Positions 32,898-42,140 are shown, counted from the first letter of the stretch. The stretch: 42,805 nt of DNA from CAYJGN01 sp964369635 (GCA_964369635.1 CAYJGN010000016.1:1-42805), one strand, 5' to 3'. Notes: generated from the letters alone by a model not told the origin. Translations and numbers: made by a program.

Positions 32898-34007
32898 ATG
32901 ATATTAGTTGATGCAAAACCAGCACATCTCATACTGCAAAACGGAAAAGTTTTTGAAGGAAAAAGCTTTGGAGCTTCGGGTACTTCTGTTGGGGAAGTTG
33001 TCTTCACAACAACGATGACAGGATATCAAGAGGTGCTAACCGACTTATCTTTCCACGGGCAGATTGTCACCCAAACATACCCACTAATCGGAAACTATGG
33101 CGTTAATATCGCGGACTATGAGTCGCACAAGGCGGCAGTTTCGGGATATATCGTTCGTGAGTGGTGCGAAAATCCATCAAACTTTCGCTGTGAGAATACT
33201 ATTGATGAATTCTTGAAAAAGTTTGGAATTATAGGTCTTTTTGATATAGATACAAGAGCGCTCACCCGAATTATACGTGAGAGCGGCGTTTTAAACGGCG
33301 TTATCACGACCGAGTACAGAGAAGATAAAAAAGATGCGTTTGTCAAGATGGCAGAAGAGTTTGAGATAGTCGGTGCGGTAGCGGCGGTTACATGCGATAA
33401 AGTGCGCTTTCATAAAGCAGAAAATGAGAAATTCAAAGTTGCACTGCTCGACTATGGCTACAAGAGAAATATTTTAAATAAACTGTTGTCCTTTGGAATT
33501 TCTGTCTATGTTTGCCCTGCGCACTACACCGCAAAAGACCTTGCAGAGTATGATATAGATGGCATTATGCTCTCAAATGGCCCTGGAGACCCCTCTGAAA
33601 ACACCGAGATAATTGAAAACTTAAAAGAGATAAGAGAGATGGGGATTCCGATTTTCGGTATCTGCCTTGGACACCAACTGCTCGCCCTCTCAAACGGCTT
33701 TAAAACCCACAAACTAAAATACGGACACAGGGGTGGCAATCAGCCTGTTACCGATATCGAGAAGAAGAGAACATACATAACAAGCCAGAACCACGGTTAT
33801 GCGGTAACTCCCTCGTCGGTCGATGAGGGCATTGCAGCGATAAGCCATATCAATGCAAACGATAAAAGCTGTGAGGGGATAAAATACAAAAACGAGAGAG
33901 CCTTCACCGTTCAGTTCCATCCCGAAGCATCAGCGGGACCACAGGATACAGGGTATCTGTTTTTAGAGTTTTTAAGAGCAATGGAGGAGAAAAATGCCGA
34001 AGCGTAG
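32898..34007 (+). CDS. carA: carbamoyl-phosphate synthase, small (glutaminase) subunit
   Basis: Class I glutamine amidotransferase that feeds ammonia to CarB for carbamoyl phosphate. From ATG 32898 it has 369 residues. The N-terminal half is the CPSase-specific domain (LILQNGKVFEG, GEVVFTTTMTGYQEVLTD). The C-terminal glutaminase has FGICLGHQLLA with the nucleophilic Cys, and QFHPEASAGP with the catalytic His. The frame is open 39 codons further upstream into pyrF, but AAAGGAGAAG before 32898 fixes the start. It overlaps carB by 14 bases. Confidence 0.95.
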   Translation: MILVDAKPAHLILQNGKVFEGKSFGASGTSVGEVVFTTTMTGYQEVLTDLSFHGQIVTQTYPLIGNYGVNIADYESHKAAVSGYIVREWCENPSNFRCENTIDEFLKKFGIIGLFDIDTRALTRIIRESGVLNGVITTEYREDKKDAFVKMAEEFEIVGAVAAVTCDKVRFHKAENEKFKVALLDYGYKRNILNKLLSFGISVYVCPAHYTAKDLAEYDIDGIMLSNGPGDPSENTEIIENLKEIREMGIPIFGICLGHQLLALSNGFKTHKLKYGHRGGNQPVTDIEKKRTYITSQNHGYAVTPSSVDEGIAAISHINANDKSCEGIKYKNERAFTVQFHPEASAGPQDTGYLFLEFLRAMEEKNAEA

Positions 34008-37000
34008 TGATATAAAAAAGGTACTGGTTATTGGGTCTGGCCCTATTGTTATAGGTCAGGCGGCAGAGTTTGACTATGCGGGTGCACAGGCTTGTCGTGC
34101 TCTTAAAGAAGAGGGACTGCAGGTCGTGCTTATAAACTCAAACCCCGCAACGATAATGACCGATAAAGCGATGGCGGACGCTATCTATATAGAGCCGCTA
34201 AACCTTGAAGTTATAAAGAGAATTATTAAAAAAGAGCGCCCCGACAGTATTTTATCAACCCTTGGCGGTCAGACCGGCCTTAATCTCTCAATGCAACTTG
34301 CAAAGAGCGGATTTTTAGAGCAAGAAGGGGTTAAACTGCTCGGTGCAAACCCCGAAACTATCGATAAAGCGGAAGATAGAGCGATGTTTAAGCAAACTAT
34401 GGAGGAGATAGGTCAGCCTTGTATCCCCTCAGAGGTTGTTACAACAGTCGAAGCGGCGCTTGATTTTGTTAAAACAATCGGCTACCCTGCAATTATAAGA
34501 CCTGCATTCACCCTCGGGGGCACTGGTGGCGGTATAGCTTATGATGAAGAGCAGTTTATAAAAACAGTTGAGAGCGGTCTTTTTGCAAGCCCTATAACTC
34601 AGGTGCTTGTTGAGAAATGCATAAGCGGCTGGAAAGAGATAGAGTTTGAGGTTATGCGAGATAGTGCGGGGAATGTTATCACCGTCTGCTCGATGGAAAA
34701 CTTCGACCCTGTCGGCGTGCATACTGGGGATAGCATCGTTGTTGCCCCAGCTCAAACGCTATCAGATAAAGACTATCAGATGCTCCGAACAGCGGCGCTT
34801 GAAATAATATCAGCGCTCGGCGTTGAGGGTGGGTGCAATGTTCAGTATGCGCTAAACCCTGATAGCTTTGATTATGCAGTAATTGAGGTAAACCCAAGGG
34901 TATCGCGATCATCAGCTCTTGCAAGTAAAGCGACAGGATACCCGATAGCGAAAGTTGCAACTAAAATCGCAATAGGTTATAATTTAGATGAGATAGTTAA
35001 TGCAGTTACGGGAAAAACCTGTGCTTGCTTTGAGCCAGCGCTTGACTATATCGTTGCAAAGTTCCCGAAATGGCCGTTTGATAAGTTCGTCTATGCGAAA
35101 AGAGAGCTTGGAACACAGATGAAAGCAACTGGAGAAGTTATGGCAATTGGTCAGAGCTTTGAAGAGGCGATGATGAAAGCGGTCCGCTCGATAGAGCTAT
35201 CCCTCGATACCCTCGACCTTAAAAAGCTAAAAGATTTATCAGATGAAGAGATTAAAAATCTTCTCTCCGATACCTCAGATGAGCGTGCGTTTGTTGTTTT
35301 TGAGGCACTAAAGCGCGGTATTTCGCAAGATGAAATTTTTGATATAACTAAAATAGATAGATTTTTCCTCGGTAAACTTCAAAATCTTATCGACTGCGAA
35401 GTGCTACTCCAGCAAAACTTAAACGAGCAGAGCTATAAAATAGCTAAGAAATATGGATTTTTAGACAGCACAATCGAGAGAATTTCAGGGCAATCGACAG
35501 CGCCATTTAAGAGACATGCAAGCTATAAAATGGTTGATACCTGTGCGGCGGAGTTTGATGCTAAAACCCCATATTTTTACAGTGGTTATGATGAAGAGAA
35601 CGAAGCCCACCTTATTAAAACAGGCAAAGAGAAAAAGGTTTTGGTAATAGGCTCAGGCCCTATTCGTATAGGACAGGGTATAGAGTTTGACTACTGCTGT
35701 GTTCATTGTGTTTGGGCGCTATCGAATCTTGGATATGAAACTATAATAGCCAACAACAACCCTGAAACGGTATCGACCGACTTTGATACTGCAGATAAGC
35801 TATATTTCGACCCGCTAACCCCTGAGGATATCGATAATGTTTTAGAAACCGAAAAGCCGTATGCGGCGGTGGTGCAGTTTGGTGGACAGACTGCAATAAA
35901 GCTTGTAAATCACCTGAAAAAGAGAGGGATAAAAATCCTTGGAACTTCCCCTGAGATGATAGATGCAGCAGAGGATAGAGAGAAGTTTGATGCAATTTTG
36001 GAGTCTTGCGGGATAAAGCGTCCAGTCGGACAAACTGTTTTCACGGCAGAGGAGGCTCTTGCGGCGGCGAATGAGCTTATCTACCCTGTGTTGCTGCGAC
36101 CATCATATGTTCTCGGTGGTCAGAATATGATTATTGCTTTTTCCGATAAAGATGTAGTAGAATATATGAATATAATAACCGCCGGTGGAATTGATAACCC
36201 TGTTTTGATTGATAAGTATATGACAGGTGTTGAGGTTGAGGTCGATGCTATCTGCGATGGCACTGATTTTCTAATCCCAGGTATTATGGAGCATATCGAG
36301 AGGGCTGGTGTTCATAGTGGGGACAGTATATCTGTTTACCCTGCGCAAAACCTAAAAGCTAATATAGAAAAAACAATAATAGACTATACCGAAAAACTCG
36401 CAAAAGCGCTCAATATCATAGGCCTTATGAATATCCAGTTTGTCGTTTCAAATGGTGAGGTTTATGTTATTGAGGTAAACCCTCGAAGTTCGCGAACAGT
36501 GCCGTATATTAGCAAGGTTACAGGTGTGCCGATGGTTGAAATTGCGACGAAAATTTTCGATGGACAAACCCTCAAAATGCAAGGATATGAAAGCGGAGTT
36601 TATAAAAAGAGCGAATTTATCGCTATAAAGGTGCCTGTTTTTAGTTTTGAGAAACTGGGTGATCTCGATACCGTGCTCGGTCCTGAGATGAAGAGCACAG
36701 GAGAGGTGCTCGGTATTGCAAAAGACTTTGATGATGCGATATATAAAGGGCTCACGGCATCAGGATTTGCATGGGAGAATGAAGGGGCTGTCCTCTTCAC
36801 CCTCAATGATAACGATAAAATAGAAGGCGTAAAGCTCGCAGAGGGCTTTGAGGCGCTCGGGTATGAAATATATGCAACAGAGGGAACAGCCTTAACCTTT
36901 AACTCTGAGATGGTGGCGACAAGCTCGGTTGCAAAGATAAATGAGCCAAAGCCGAATATCTTATCGCTTATCGAAGAGCGTAAATTCAAATATATTATAT

Positions 37001-37176
37001 CGACTGCCGGAAAAGCCCGCGACCCACAGGCTGATAATGTTCGTATACGCAGAGCGGCGGTTGAGAAGAGAATTCCCTGTATAACAGCGATAGATACCGC
37101 AGCGGCAGTTCTTGGCTGTCATAAGGCAAACAAAGATTTAAATAGTATAGATTTAATTGATATAACAAAGATTTAA
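33994..37176 (+). CDS. carB: carbamoyl-phosphate synthase, large subunit
   Basis: Makes carbamoyl phosphate from bicarbonate, ammonia and two ATP. The 1060 residues give two homologous halves, each with an ATP-grasp domain: KVLVIGSGPIVIGQAAEFDYAG at 8 and KVLVIGSGPIRIGQGIEFDYCC at about 548, VEVNPRVSRSSALASKATG in the first half and VEVNPRSSRTVPYISKVTG in the second. The C-terminal methylglyoxal-synthase-like domain (about 930-1060) is the usual allosteric site. GGAGG lies inside the end of carA. Full length, without frameshift. Confidence 0.97.
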   Translation: MPKRSDIKKVLVIGSGPIVIGQAAEFDYAGAQACRALKEEGLQVVLINSNPATIMTDKAMADAIYIEPLNLEVIKRIIKKERPDSILSTLGGQTGLNLSMQLAKSGFLEQEGVKLLGANPETIDKAEDRAMFKQTMEEIGQPCIPSEVVTTVEAALDFVKTIGYPAIIRPAFTLGGTGGGIAYDEEQFIKTVESGLFASPITQVLVEKCISGWKEIEFEVMRDSAGNVITVCSMENFDPVGVHTGDSIVVAPAQTLSDKDYQMLRTAALEIISALGVEGGCNVQYALNPDSFDYAVIEVNPRVSRSSALASKATGYPIAKVATKIAIGYNLDEIVNAVTGKTCACFEPALDYIVAKFPKWPFDKFVYAKRELGTQMKATGEVMAIGQSFEEAMMKAVRSIELSLDTLDLKKLKDLSDEEIKNLLSDTSDERAFVVFEALKRGISQDEIFDITKIDRFFLGKLQNLIDCEVLLQQNLNEQSYKIAKKYGFLDSTIERISGQSTAPFKRHASYKMVDTCAAEFDAKTPYFYSGYDEENEAHLIKTGKEKKVLVIGSGPIRIGQGIEFDYCCVHCVWALSNLGYETIIANNNPETVSTDFDTADKLYFDPLTPEDIDNVLETEKPYAAVVQFGGQTAIKLVNHLKKRGIKILGTSPEMIDAAEDREKFDAILESCGIKRPVGQTVFTAEEALAAANELIYPVLLRPSYVLGGQNMIIAFSDKDVVEYMNIITAGGIDNPVLIDKYMTGVEVEVDAICDGTDFLIPGIMEHIERAGVHSGDSISVYPAQNLKANIEKTIIDYTEKLAKALNIIGLMNIQFVVSNGEVYVIEVNPRSSRTVPYISKVTGVPMVEIATKIFDGQTLKMQGYESGVYKKSEFIAIKVPVFSFEKLGDLDTVLGPEMKSTGEVLGIAKDFDDAIYKGLTASGFAWENEGAVLFTLNDNDKIEGVKLAEGFEALGYEIYATEGTALTFNSEMVATSSVAKINEPKPNILSLIEERKFKYIISTAGKARDPQADNVRIRRAAVEKRIPCITAIDTAAAVLGCHKANKDLNSIDLIDITKI

Positions 37177-37186
37177 GAGGTGACCT

Positions 37187-37957
37187 ATGGAAAAGACAAG
37201 CGGAGTTTTCCCTATAATGGAGCATAAAGAGGTTGCAAACAGACTGTTTGTGCTAAAAATTTATGCGCCGTCGATAGCGAAAAATGCACTACCGGGACAG
37301 TTTATAAACATAACAGTTTCCGATTTCTTTCTGCCGCGCCCTATTGCTATCTGTGCAACAGATATAAGACAAGGGGCGGTAACTGTTGTATACGAGGCTA
37401 AGGGCAAGGGGACAAAAGCCCTTTGTGAGATGAAATCGGGGGATAATATCCGCATCTTTGGCCCCCTTGGAAATGGTTTTAACCTAATCCCACAGGAAGA
37501 AAAGGTGGTTTTAGTGGGTGGTGGAATAGGTGTTACTCCCCTTCTGCCGCTGGCGAGATATTTTGGTAGCAATGCAATAGCAATACTTGGGTTTGCAACA
37601 TCAAGCAGTATAATTTTAGTGCGTGAATTTGAGGCGGCAGGTTGCAAGGTAATACTAACAACAGATGATGGTAGCAGTAAAGATGCATTTAAAGGGGTTG
37701 TTACCGACTATCTTCCAGAAAACATAATAGGAGCCAAAAAAATATATGCATGCGGACCAACCCCGATGCTTAAATCAGTTAATCTAATAGCTGAGTCTAA
37801 GGGTGTTCCCTGTGAGGTTTCTCTTGAAGAGAGAATGGGTTGCGGAGTTGGAGCTTGTCTTGTCTGTGTTTGCAAAATTCGCGATGGCGAGAGCTATCAA
37901 AACAAACGCTGTTGTAAAGATGGCCCTGTATTCGATGGTAGTGAGGTGGTATTTTAA
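37187..37957 (+). CDS. pyrK: dihydroorotate dehydrogenase B, electron-transfer subunit
   Basis: FAD and [2Fe-2S] protein that passes electrons from the catalytic subunit to NAD+. The 256 residues form a ferredoxin-reductase-like layout: FAD site FFLPRPIAIC, NAD site VLVGGGIGVTPLLPLA and a C-terminal cysteine cluster MGCGVGACLVCVCK followed by NKRCCKDGPVF, which binds the Fe-S centre. AAGAGGTGA precedes ATG 37187. It shares one base with the pyrD start (TAATG). Confidence 0.95.
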   Translation: MEKTSGVFPIMEHKEVANRLFVLKIYAPSIAKNALPGQFINITVSDFFLPRPIAICATDIRQGAVTVVYEAKGKGTKALCEMKSGDNIRIFGPLGNGFNLIPQEEKVVLVGGGIGVTPLLPLARYFGSNAIAILGFATSSSIILVREFEAAGCKVILTTDDGSSKDAFKGVVTDYLPENIIGAKKIYACGPTPMLKSVNLIAESKGVPCEVSLEERMGCGVGACLVCVCKIRDGESYQNKRCCKDGPVFDGSEVVF

Positions 37958-38880
37958 TGGCGCAGTTAAATGTTGTTATTGCAGGAGTTGAATTTAAAAA
38001 TCCGATTATTGCGGCTTCTGGAACATACGGATTTGGTGAAGAATATAAAGATTTCTACCCACCATCGCTCCTTGGTGGAATAAGTACAAAAGGAGTTACC
38101 CTTAAAAAGAGAAAAGGTAACAAGACGATAAGGGTTGCTGAAACGGCTTCAGGTATGCTTAATTCAGTCGGACTTCAAAACCCAGGCCTTGATCACTTTA
38201 TAAAAAATGAACTTCCACGAATGATGGAAGAGGATTACGTTACAATAGTCAATATGGCGGGGAGCGATCTCGATGATTATATGGAGGCGGCTTCGCTGCT
38301 CGATGATACCGATGTTGATATGATTGAGCTTAATATCTCCTGTCCAAACGTTAAGGAGGGTGGTGCCGCTTTTGGTGCAACTCCGCTTATGGCAGCAAAG
38401 GTTACCCGCTCGGTAAGACGTTATACAAAAAAACCAATAATAGTTAAACTCTCACCAAACGTAACCGATATTGCCGATATCGCGCGTGCTGTTGAGAGCG
38501 AGGGGGCGGACGCTGTTTCGCTAATAAATACCCTTGTAGGTATGCGAATTGATATAAATAAGCGCCGTCCAGTGCTTCACAATAATATTGGTGGTTTATC
38601 AGGCCCTGCTGTTTTCCCAGTGGCTGTCCGGATGGTTTTCCAGGTGGCAAATGCCGTTGATATTCCGGTAATCGGAATGGGCGGTATAGCAACAGGCGAA
38701 GATGCTGTTGAGATGATGATGGCGGGAGCATCTGCTGTTATGGTTGGCAGTGCGATGTTTCGCGACCCAGCGGCGCCTATTAAGGTGCTAAAGGAGCTAA
38801 ATGACTGGTGCGATGAGCATGGAATTGCCGATGTCAATCATCTTGTTGGAACTGTTCGCCCGTATGGTATTGGTCGATGA
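37957..38880 (+). CDS. pyrD: dihydroorotate dehydrogenase B, catalytic subunit
   Basis: FMN enzyme (class 1B) that oxidises dihydroorotate to orotate, coupled to PyrK. The 307 residues show ASGTYGFGEEY, AETASGMLNSVGLQNPG, IELNISCPNVKEGG with the catalytic Cys, IVKLSPNVTDI and PVIGMGGIATGEDAVEMMMAGA (FMN phosphate site). It is coupled upstream to pyrK and downstream to a phosphatase gene by overlapping stop/start codons. pyrB and pyrE are not in this operon. Confidence 0.96.
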   Translation: MAQLNVVIAGVEFKNPIIAASGTYGFGEEYKDFYPPSLLGGISTKGVTLKKRKGNKTIRVAETASGMLNSVGLQNPGLDHFIKNELPRMMEEDYVTIVNMAGSDLDDYMEAASLLDDTDVDMIELNISCPNVKEGGAAFGATPLMAAKVTRSVRRYTKKPIIVKLSPNVTDIADIARAVESEGADAVSLINTLVGMRIDINKRRPVLHNNIGGLSGPAVFPVAVRMVFQVANAVDIPVIGMGGIATGEDAVEMMMAGASAVMVGSAMFRDPAAPIKVLKELNDWCDEHGIADVNHLVGTVRPYGIGR

Positions 38881-39485
38881 GTGCAGTTTATTTCGTACGG
38901 CATGTTATGGCGGCTGGAAACCTTGCGAGAACATTTCAAGGGAGAATTGAAACGCAGCTTGTACCAGAGGGAGAGCGTCAGCTTGAATGTTTAACTAAGA
39001 GGTTTTCAGATATAGAGGTTGATATAATCTATTCATCGCCAATTAGTCGAGCAGAAAAGACTGCTAATGCTATAAAAAGCGGTTGTGGCGCGTCGATTAT
39101 AACCGATAATCGCCTTATGGAGATTGCGGCAGGCGATTGGGAAGGGATGCCAATAGCAAATTTTGAGAAAAGCCATCCCACCGAGTGGAGTTTGTGGACA
39201 AAAGATTTTAAGAATTTCAAAGCGCCAAATGGTGAGTCGGTAGCAGAGGTTACAGATAGGATGCAAGAGGCTTTTTTTGAGATAATAAAAAAAGAGAGCG
39301 GAAAGAATATCGTTATAGTTTCGCACGGGGCAGCGCTTCGCGCCCTTATGATGAAGCTTTTTGGCGATAGATATTTCAAGGCGTTTTCAGGCAGACCTAT
39401 AATTGCAAATGGCTCGATTAGTCTTTATATACCAGAAGAGGACGAGGTAAAATATATAGATGATTGCGAGCATCTAAAAGATTAG
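38877..39485 (+). CDS. histidine phosphatase family protein
   Basis: Phosphoglycerate-mutase-like phosphatase; the 202-residue size and layout suit CobC/GpmB-type enzymes. The catalytic His is in YFVRHVMAAGN, where the usual RHGET reads RHVMA, an unusual change next to the active site. The second His is in IVIVSHGAALRALM. IYSSPISRAEKTANAI and GDWEGM are conserved. It overlaps pyrD by four bases, so it is part of the pyr transcript. Its substrate is unknown; a nucleotide or sugar phosphate would fit the context, but this is inference. Confidence 0.82.
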   Translation: MSAVYFVRHVMAAGNLARTFQGRIETQLVPEGERQLECLTKRFSDIEVDIIYSSPISRAEKTANAIKSGCGASIITDNRLMEIAAGDWEGMPIANFEKSHPTEWSLWTKDFKNFKAPNGESVAEVTDRMQEAFFEIIKKESGKNIVIVSHGAALRALMMKLFGDRYFKAFSGRPIIANGSISLYIPEEDEVKYIDDCEHLKD

Positions 39486-39497
39486 TGAGGATATAAT

Positions 39498-39929
39498 ATG
39501 AAAATAATGGCAGTGGATTTAGGAGATGTTAGAACAGGGCTTGCAGTATGCGATAGAACTGAGTTTTTAGCTTCACCTGTAGGGGTTATAAAGGGAAAAA
39601 ATCTAAATGATGTTGTTATGCAGGTAGCGCATATGGCAAAAGAATATGAGGTGGGAGAGATAATTGTTGGCCACCCTCTTAATATGGATGGTAGCGCTGG
39701 AGCAAGAGCGCAGAAATCAGAAGAATTTGCAAAGAAGCTAAACCTTGTAGCAGAGCTTCCTGTAAAACTTTGGGATGAGCGAAACACGACCATTTCAGCA
39801 ACTAACTACCTAATTGAAAACAATATAAACAGAAAAAAACGCAAAGAGATAGTCGATGAAGTTGCGGCAACTGTTATTTTGGAGAGTTATCTCAAATTCA
39901 GAGAAAATCAAAGAGAGAAGCAGTCGTAG
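39498..39929 (+). CDS. ruvX: RuvX/YqgF-type putative pre-16S rRNA nuclease
   Basis: RNase H-like protein thought to mature the 5' end of 16S rRNA, also described as a Holliday junction resolvase. The 143 residues match the family: MAVDLGDVRTGLAVCD at the N-terminus with the first catalytic Asp, IIVGHPLNMDGSAG, KLWDERNTTISA (second catalytic residue) and VDEVAATVILESYL at the end. It is the last gene of the pyr transcription unit, 12 bases after the phosphatase, and is followed by a perfect-palindrome terminator. Confidence 0.92.
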   Translation: MKIMAVDLGDVRTGLAVCDRTEFLASPVGVIKGKNLNDVVMQVAHMAKEYEVGEIIVGHPLNMDGSAGARAQKSEEFAKKLNLVAELPVKLWDERNTTISATNYLIENNINRKKRKEIVDEVAATVILESYLKFRENQREKQS

Positions 39930-39969
39930 CAAAGAGCGATGGCAGAAGTCGAAAATTATTTCTGCAATA

Positions 39970-40010
39970 AAAACAGATGTGAATTTTAAATTCACATCTG
40001 TTTTGTTTTT
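39970..40010 (+). terminator. bidirectional terminator, 17-base-pair perfect stem
   Basis: AAAACAGATGTGAATTT and its exact complement around one base are followed by GTTTTTT. It ends the pyr-ruvX unit and, with A-runs on the left, also the minus-strand GyrI-like gene. Confidence 0.9.
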
Positions 40011-40068
40011 TCTATTTTGATTTAAAGGTGTGTCATACGCGATAGAATTAACTTCTGGCTTTAATCCA

Positions 40069-40545
40069 CTAATCCTTTTTCATCACAGGAACCCATATTT
40101 CGAATTTATAGTTATCATCAAGGACGCCTTTTTCATATTTTGTTGAGTCTGAGTAGAACTCAATATTGAAATAATCAGATATCTCATATTCCTTCTGCTC
40201 GCCTATCCACAGGGAGAAAATCTCCTGCGAGAGCTCAATTACTGAATTCGGAATAGCTCCTTGTCCTTCAAATACTGCAAAGCTCCCAGCCTCAAACTCT
40301 AATAACTGGCAATCGTCTGGTATGGTGCAACCTTCTGTATACTCATCAGCTATGCAAAAAGAAATATCAGAGCCAAATTCATCAGAAAAACAAATACCAT
40401 ATCTACCTCGAATAATTTTGTTTCTGCCAGTAGCATAGTGGTTATTCCAAAGCTCTAATATTTCAGCAGCGGAATTTTCGGGATTGATTAATTCCTTTTT
40501 ACCATAAAGTGCGAATGCTTGCTTGTCTATTATTTTGTATTTCAT
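40069..40545 (-). CDS. GyrI-like / AraC effector-binding domain protein
   Basis: Stand-alone effector-binding (SOUL/GyrI-like) domain of 158 residues. It starts MKYKIIDKQAFALYGK, has the central IRGRYGICF and ends YFNIEFYSDS with YKFEIWVPV, the family's C-terminal strand. Proteins of this fold bind small hydrophobic ligands. The frame extends 24 codons upstream, but GGGGAGGAAAA before 40545 fixes the start. It lies downstream of the CCA-like gene on the minus strand, 58 bases apart, with an AT-rich hairpin between them. Confidence 0.75.
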   Translation of the reverse strand: MKYKIIDKQAFALYGKKELINPENSAAEILELWNNHYATGRNKIIRGRYGICFSDEFGSDISFCIADEYTEGCTIPDDCQLLEFEAGSFAVFEGQGAIPNSVIELSQEIFSLWIGEQKEYEISDYFNIEFYSDSTKYEKGVLDDNYKFEIWVPVMKKD

Positions 40546-40577
40546 CTTTTTCCTCCCCATAAATAAATATATATAAA

Positions 40578-40611
40578 TATTAAATGAACTACCTGCTCGC
40601 TTTTCATTTAA
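40578..40611 (-). repeat. inverted repeat at the end of the CCA-like gene
   Basis: ATTAAATGA and TCATTTAAT, about 16 bases apart, overlap the stop of the minus-strand gene ending at 40604. There is no strong T-run, so its effect is uncertain. Confidence 0.35.
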
Positions 40612-41839
40612 TACCATTATCTAAAGAATCTTTATATTTAAGCGCATTTTCTAAAATGATTTTGTTGCAATTTTCAATCTTGCCATCTATTACAAGTGCT
40701 AAAAGATATGATAAAACCTCTGAGATTGTTGAGTCTAAAAAGCCAGCGTCGCTGAGCTCCTCACGGGTTATATCGAGCTGATATGAGGATATCTCCTCTC
40801 CACTTATAATTATATCATCAATTATTTTCATAGCATCTGTTGCACGGATAAGTCGCCTTGTATAGTTTGGGTTTTTGCTTCGATTGTCGGCGATACAGAG
40901 CTTTAAAAGTTTTTTATAAAGCTGCGGTGACAGATAAGATAGTCTTTTTTTGATATAATCAAAATCGGGTTCAATTCTCTGGCTGTGGTAGCGAACTAAA
41001 AGAAAAACATCTCGAACAAGCTCTCTTTGGGCACCGAAGTGATATAGCGTTTCCCGTGTTATCTCAGCGCTTATCTTCGCATGGCCGTAGAAATGGCCTG
41101 CACCGTCACTATCAACGGTATAGCAGTGGGGTTTTCCAGCATCGTGGAAAAGAGCGGCAAGGCGCAAAGCAAGATCTGGTTCGGTATAGTTTATCACATG
41201 CGCTGTATGAACAAGGCAGTCGTAGATATGGTGTTTGTTGTTCTGGTTATAGTTTTCAAGCGGCGCTAACTGCGGTAGTATCCTCTTGAATATATCAAAA
41301 TGACGAACTATAATATCCCCCGCATTATCACAAACTATTATCCTGCGAAGATAGGAAAAAATCTTTTTTGGGAATATTTGATCAAGAAGGTGGTTGTTTT
41401 CACTAAAAAAGCGAAGAGATTCTTTTGATATAGGGATATCATGCAGTGAAGATATTAAAATGCAACGCAAAATTTCGACCGGTTTTTGAAGGATGATATT
41501 TTTGTTTATAACTGAAATTTCGCCATCTAAAAGCTCGTTGTTTATCTGGGTTATCTCATCAAAGTTGAAAGGGGCTTTGCTATCGATTAAATTGCATGAA
41601 ATTTTAACATTTAGGTTATCATAGCTATAAACTATATATCTTCTTCGTTCTTTTTCGAGAACAAAAGAGTCCTTTAGCAGTTTTTTTATCTCGGATATTG
41701 AAGCGGTGGTTGAAATATCTTTAAATGATGATTTACTGCCGACGTTGCGAGACAAAGCAAAGCTCCCGCAAAGATAGCTCTCAAAACCCGCGGATTTTAG
41801 TATTTCTAATATTTTGTTTGCTACATCCAACCTTAACAT
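40604..41839 (-). CDS. CCA-tRNA-nucleotidyltransferase-like HD protein with decayed catalytic site
   Basis: 411 residues with the layout of bacterial CCA-adding enzymes: a polymerase-beta-like head (about 1-100), a neck (about 110-150) and a C-terminal HD domain. The head lacks the required motifs. The GGxVRD position reads CGSFALSRNVG (about 24-34), and the DxD metal pair reads FKDISTTA (about 39-46), with only one Asp left. The motif after it, normally RRDFTINA, is missing. In contrast the HD domain looks intact: H211, H232-D233 in ALFHDAGKP, and YGHAKIS. It may be an HD phosphohydrolase or a tRNA-binding relic. AAAAAT precedes the ATG; the ribosome binding site is weak. Confidence 0.75.
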   Translation of the reverse strand: MLRLDVANKILEILKSAGFESYLCGSFALSRNVGSKSSFKDISTTASISEIKKLLKDSFVLEKERRRYIVYSYDNLNVKISCNLIDSKAPFNFDEITQINNELLDGEISVINKNIILQKPVEILRCILISSLHDIPISKESLRFFSENNHLLDQIFPKKIFSYLRRIIVCDNAGDIIVRHFDIFKRILPQLAPLENYNQNNKHHIYDCLVHTAHVINYTEPDLALRLAALFHDAGKPHCYTVDSDGAGHFYGHAKISAEITRETLYHFGAQRELVRDVFLLVRYHSQRIEPDFDYIKKRLSYLSPQLYKKLLKLCIADNRSKNPNYTRRLIRATDAMKIIDDIIISGEEISSYQLDITREELSDAGFLDSTISEVLSYLLALVIDGKIENCNKIILENALKYKDSLDNGIK

Positions 41840-41868
41840 ATTTTTATTTTATCATAAAATTCGATATA

Positions 41869-41897
41869 TTGACAGAGAAAATAAAAAATGTTATTAT
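41869..41897 (+). promoter_or_regulatory. ileS promoter
   Basis: Perfect TTGACA (41869-41874), 17 bases and TATTAT (41892-41897). Transcription would start near 41904, at the base of the T-box. Confidence 0.88.
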
Positions 41898-41903
41898 AAA
41901 CGA

Positions 41904-42137
41904 GTATAAAAGCTGTGAAAAAGAGAGTAATATAGACCTAAAGGCAAAGAGAGAAAACGTTTGGTGAGAGTTTTCCCGATTAAGTTTATATGAAAATCAC
42001 TTTGAAGCTTTGCACCGAAAGAATTTCTGAGTAGGCTGCAACGGCACTTCGCCGTTATCGAAGGGCTAAATGTTGGTTTGGTATAATAGGTGGTAAACAC
42101 TCACGTGTCCTGTTATGGGGCAGGTGTTTTTATTTTT
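41904..42137 (+). promoter_or_regulatory. T-box riboswitch of ileS (tRNA-Ile)
   Basis: Basal helix AAAGCT with AGCTTT, then a GA turn, AAAG with CTTT, AGAGAGTAA with loop-E AGUA, and a specifier strand GAA-A-AUC-A; the codon AUC is at 41996-41998. The T-box AGGTGGTAAACAC has UGGU at 42091-42094, matching A73 of tRNA-Ile. The antiterminator pairs AGG with CCT and CAC with GTG. It opens directly onto ileS, which confirms the amino acid. Confidence 0.92.
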
Positions 42138-42140
42138 TTA
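42105..42140 (+). terminator. T-box terminator of ileS
   Basis: CCTG with CAGG, extended by partly paired flanks, is followed by TTTTTATTTTTTT. It overlaps the 3' arm of the antiterminator. Confidence 0.75.

Noticed and set aside
40203..40211. DnaA-box-like CTATCCACA
   Set aside because: One isolated 8-of-9 match inside a coding sequence; no cluster, no origin genes nearby.
41725..41967. 80-residue plus-strand frame
   Set aside because: It crosses the 5' end of the minus-strand CCA-like gene, the ileS promoter and the T-box base, has no ribosome binding site and no family features.
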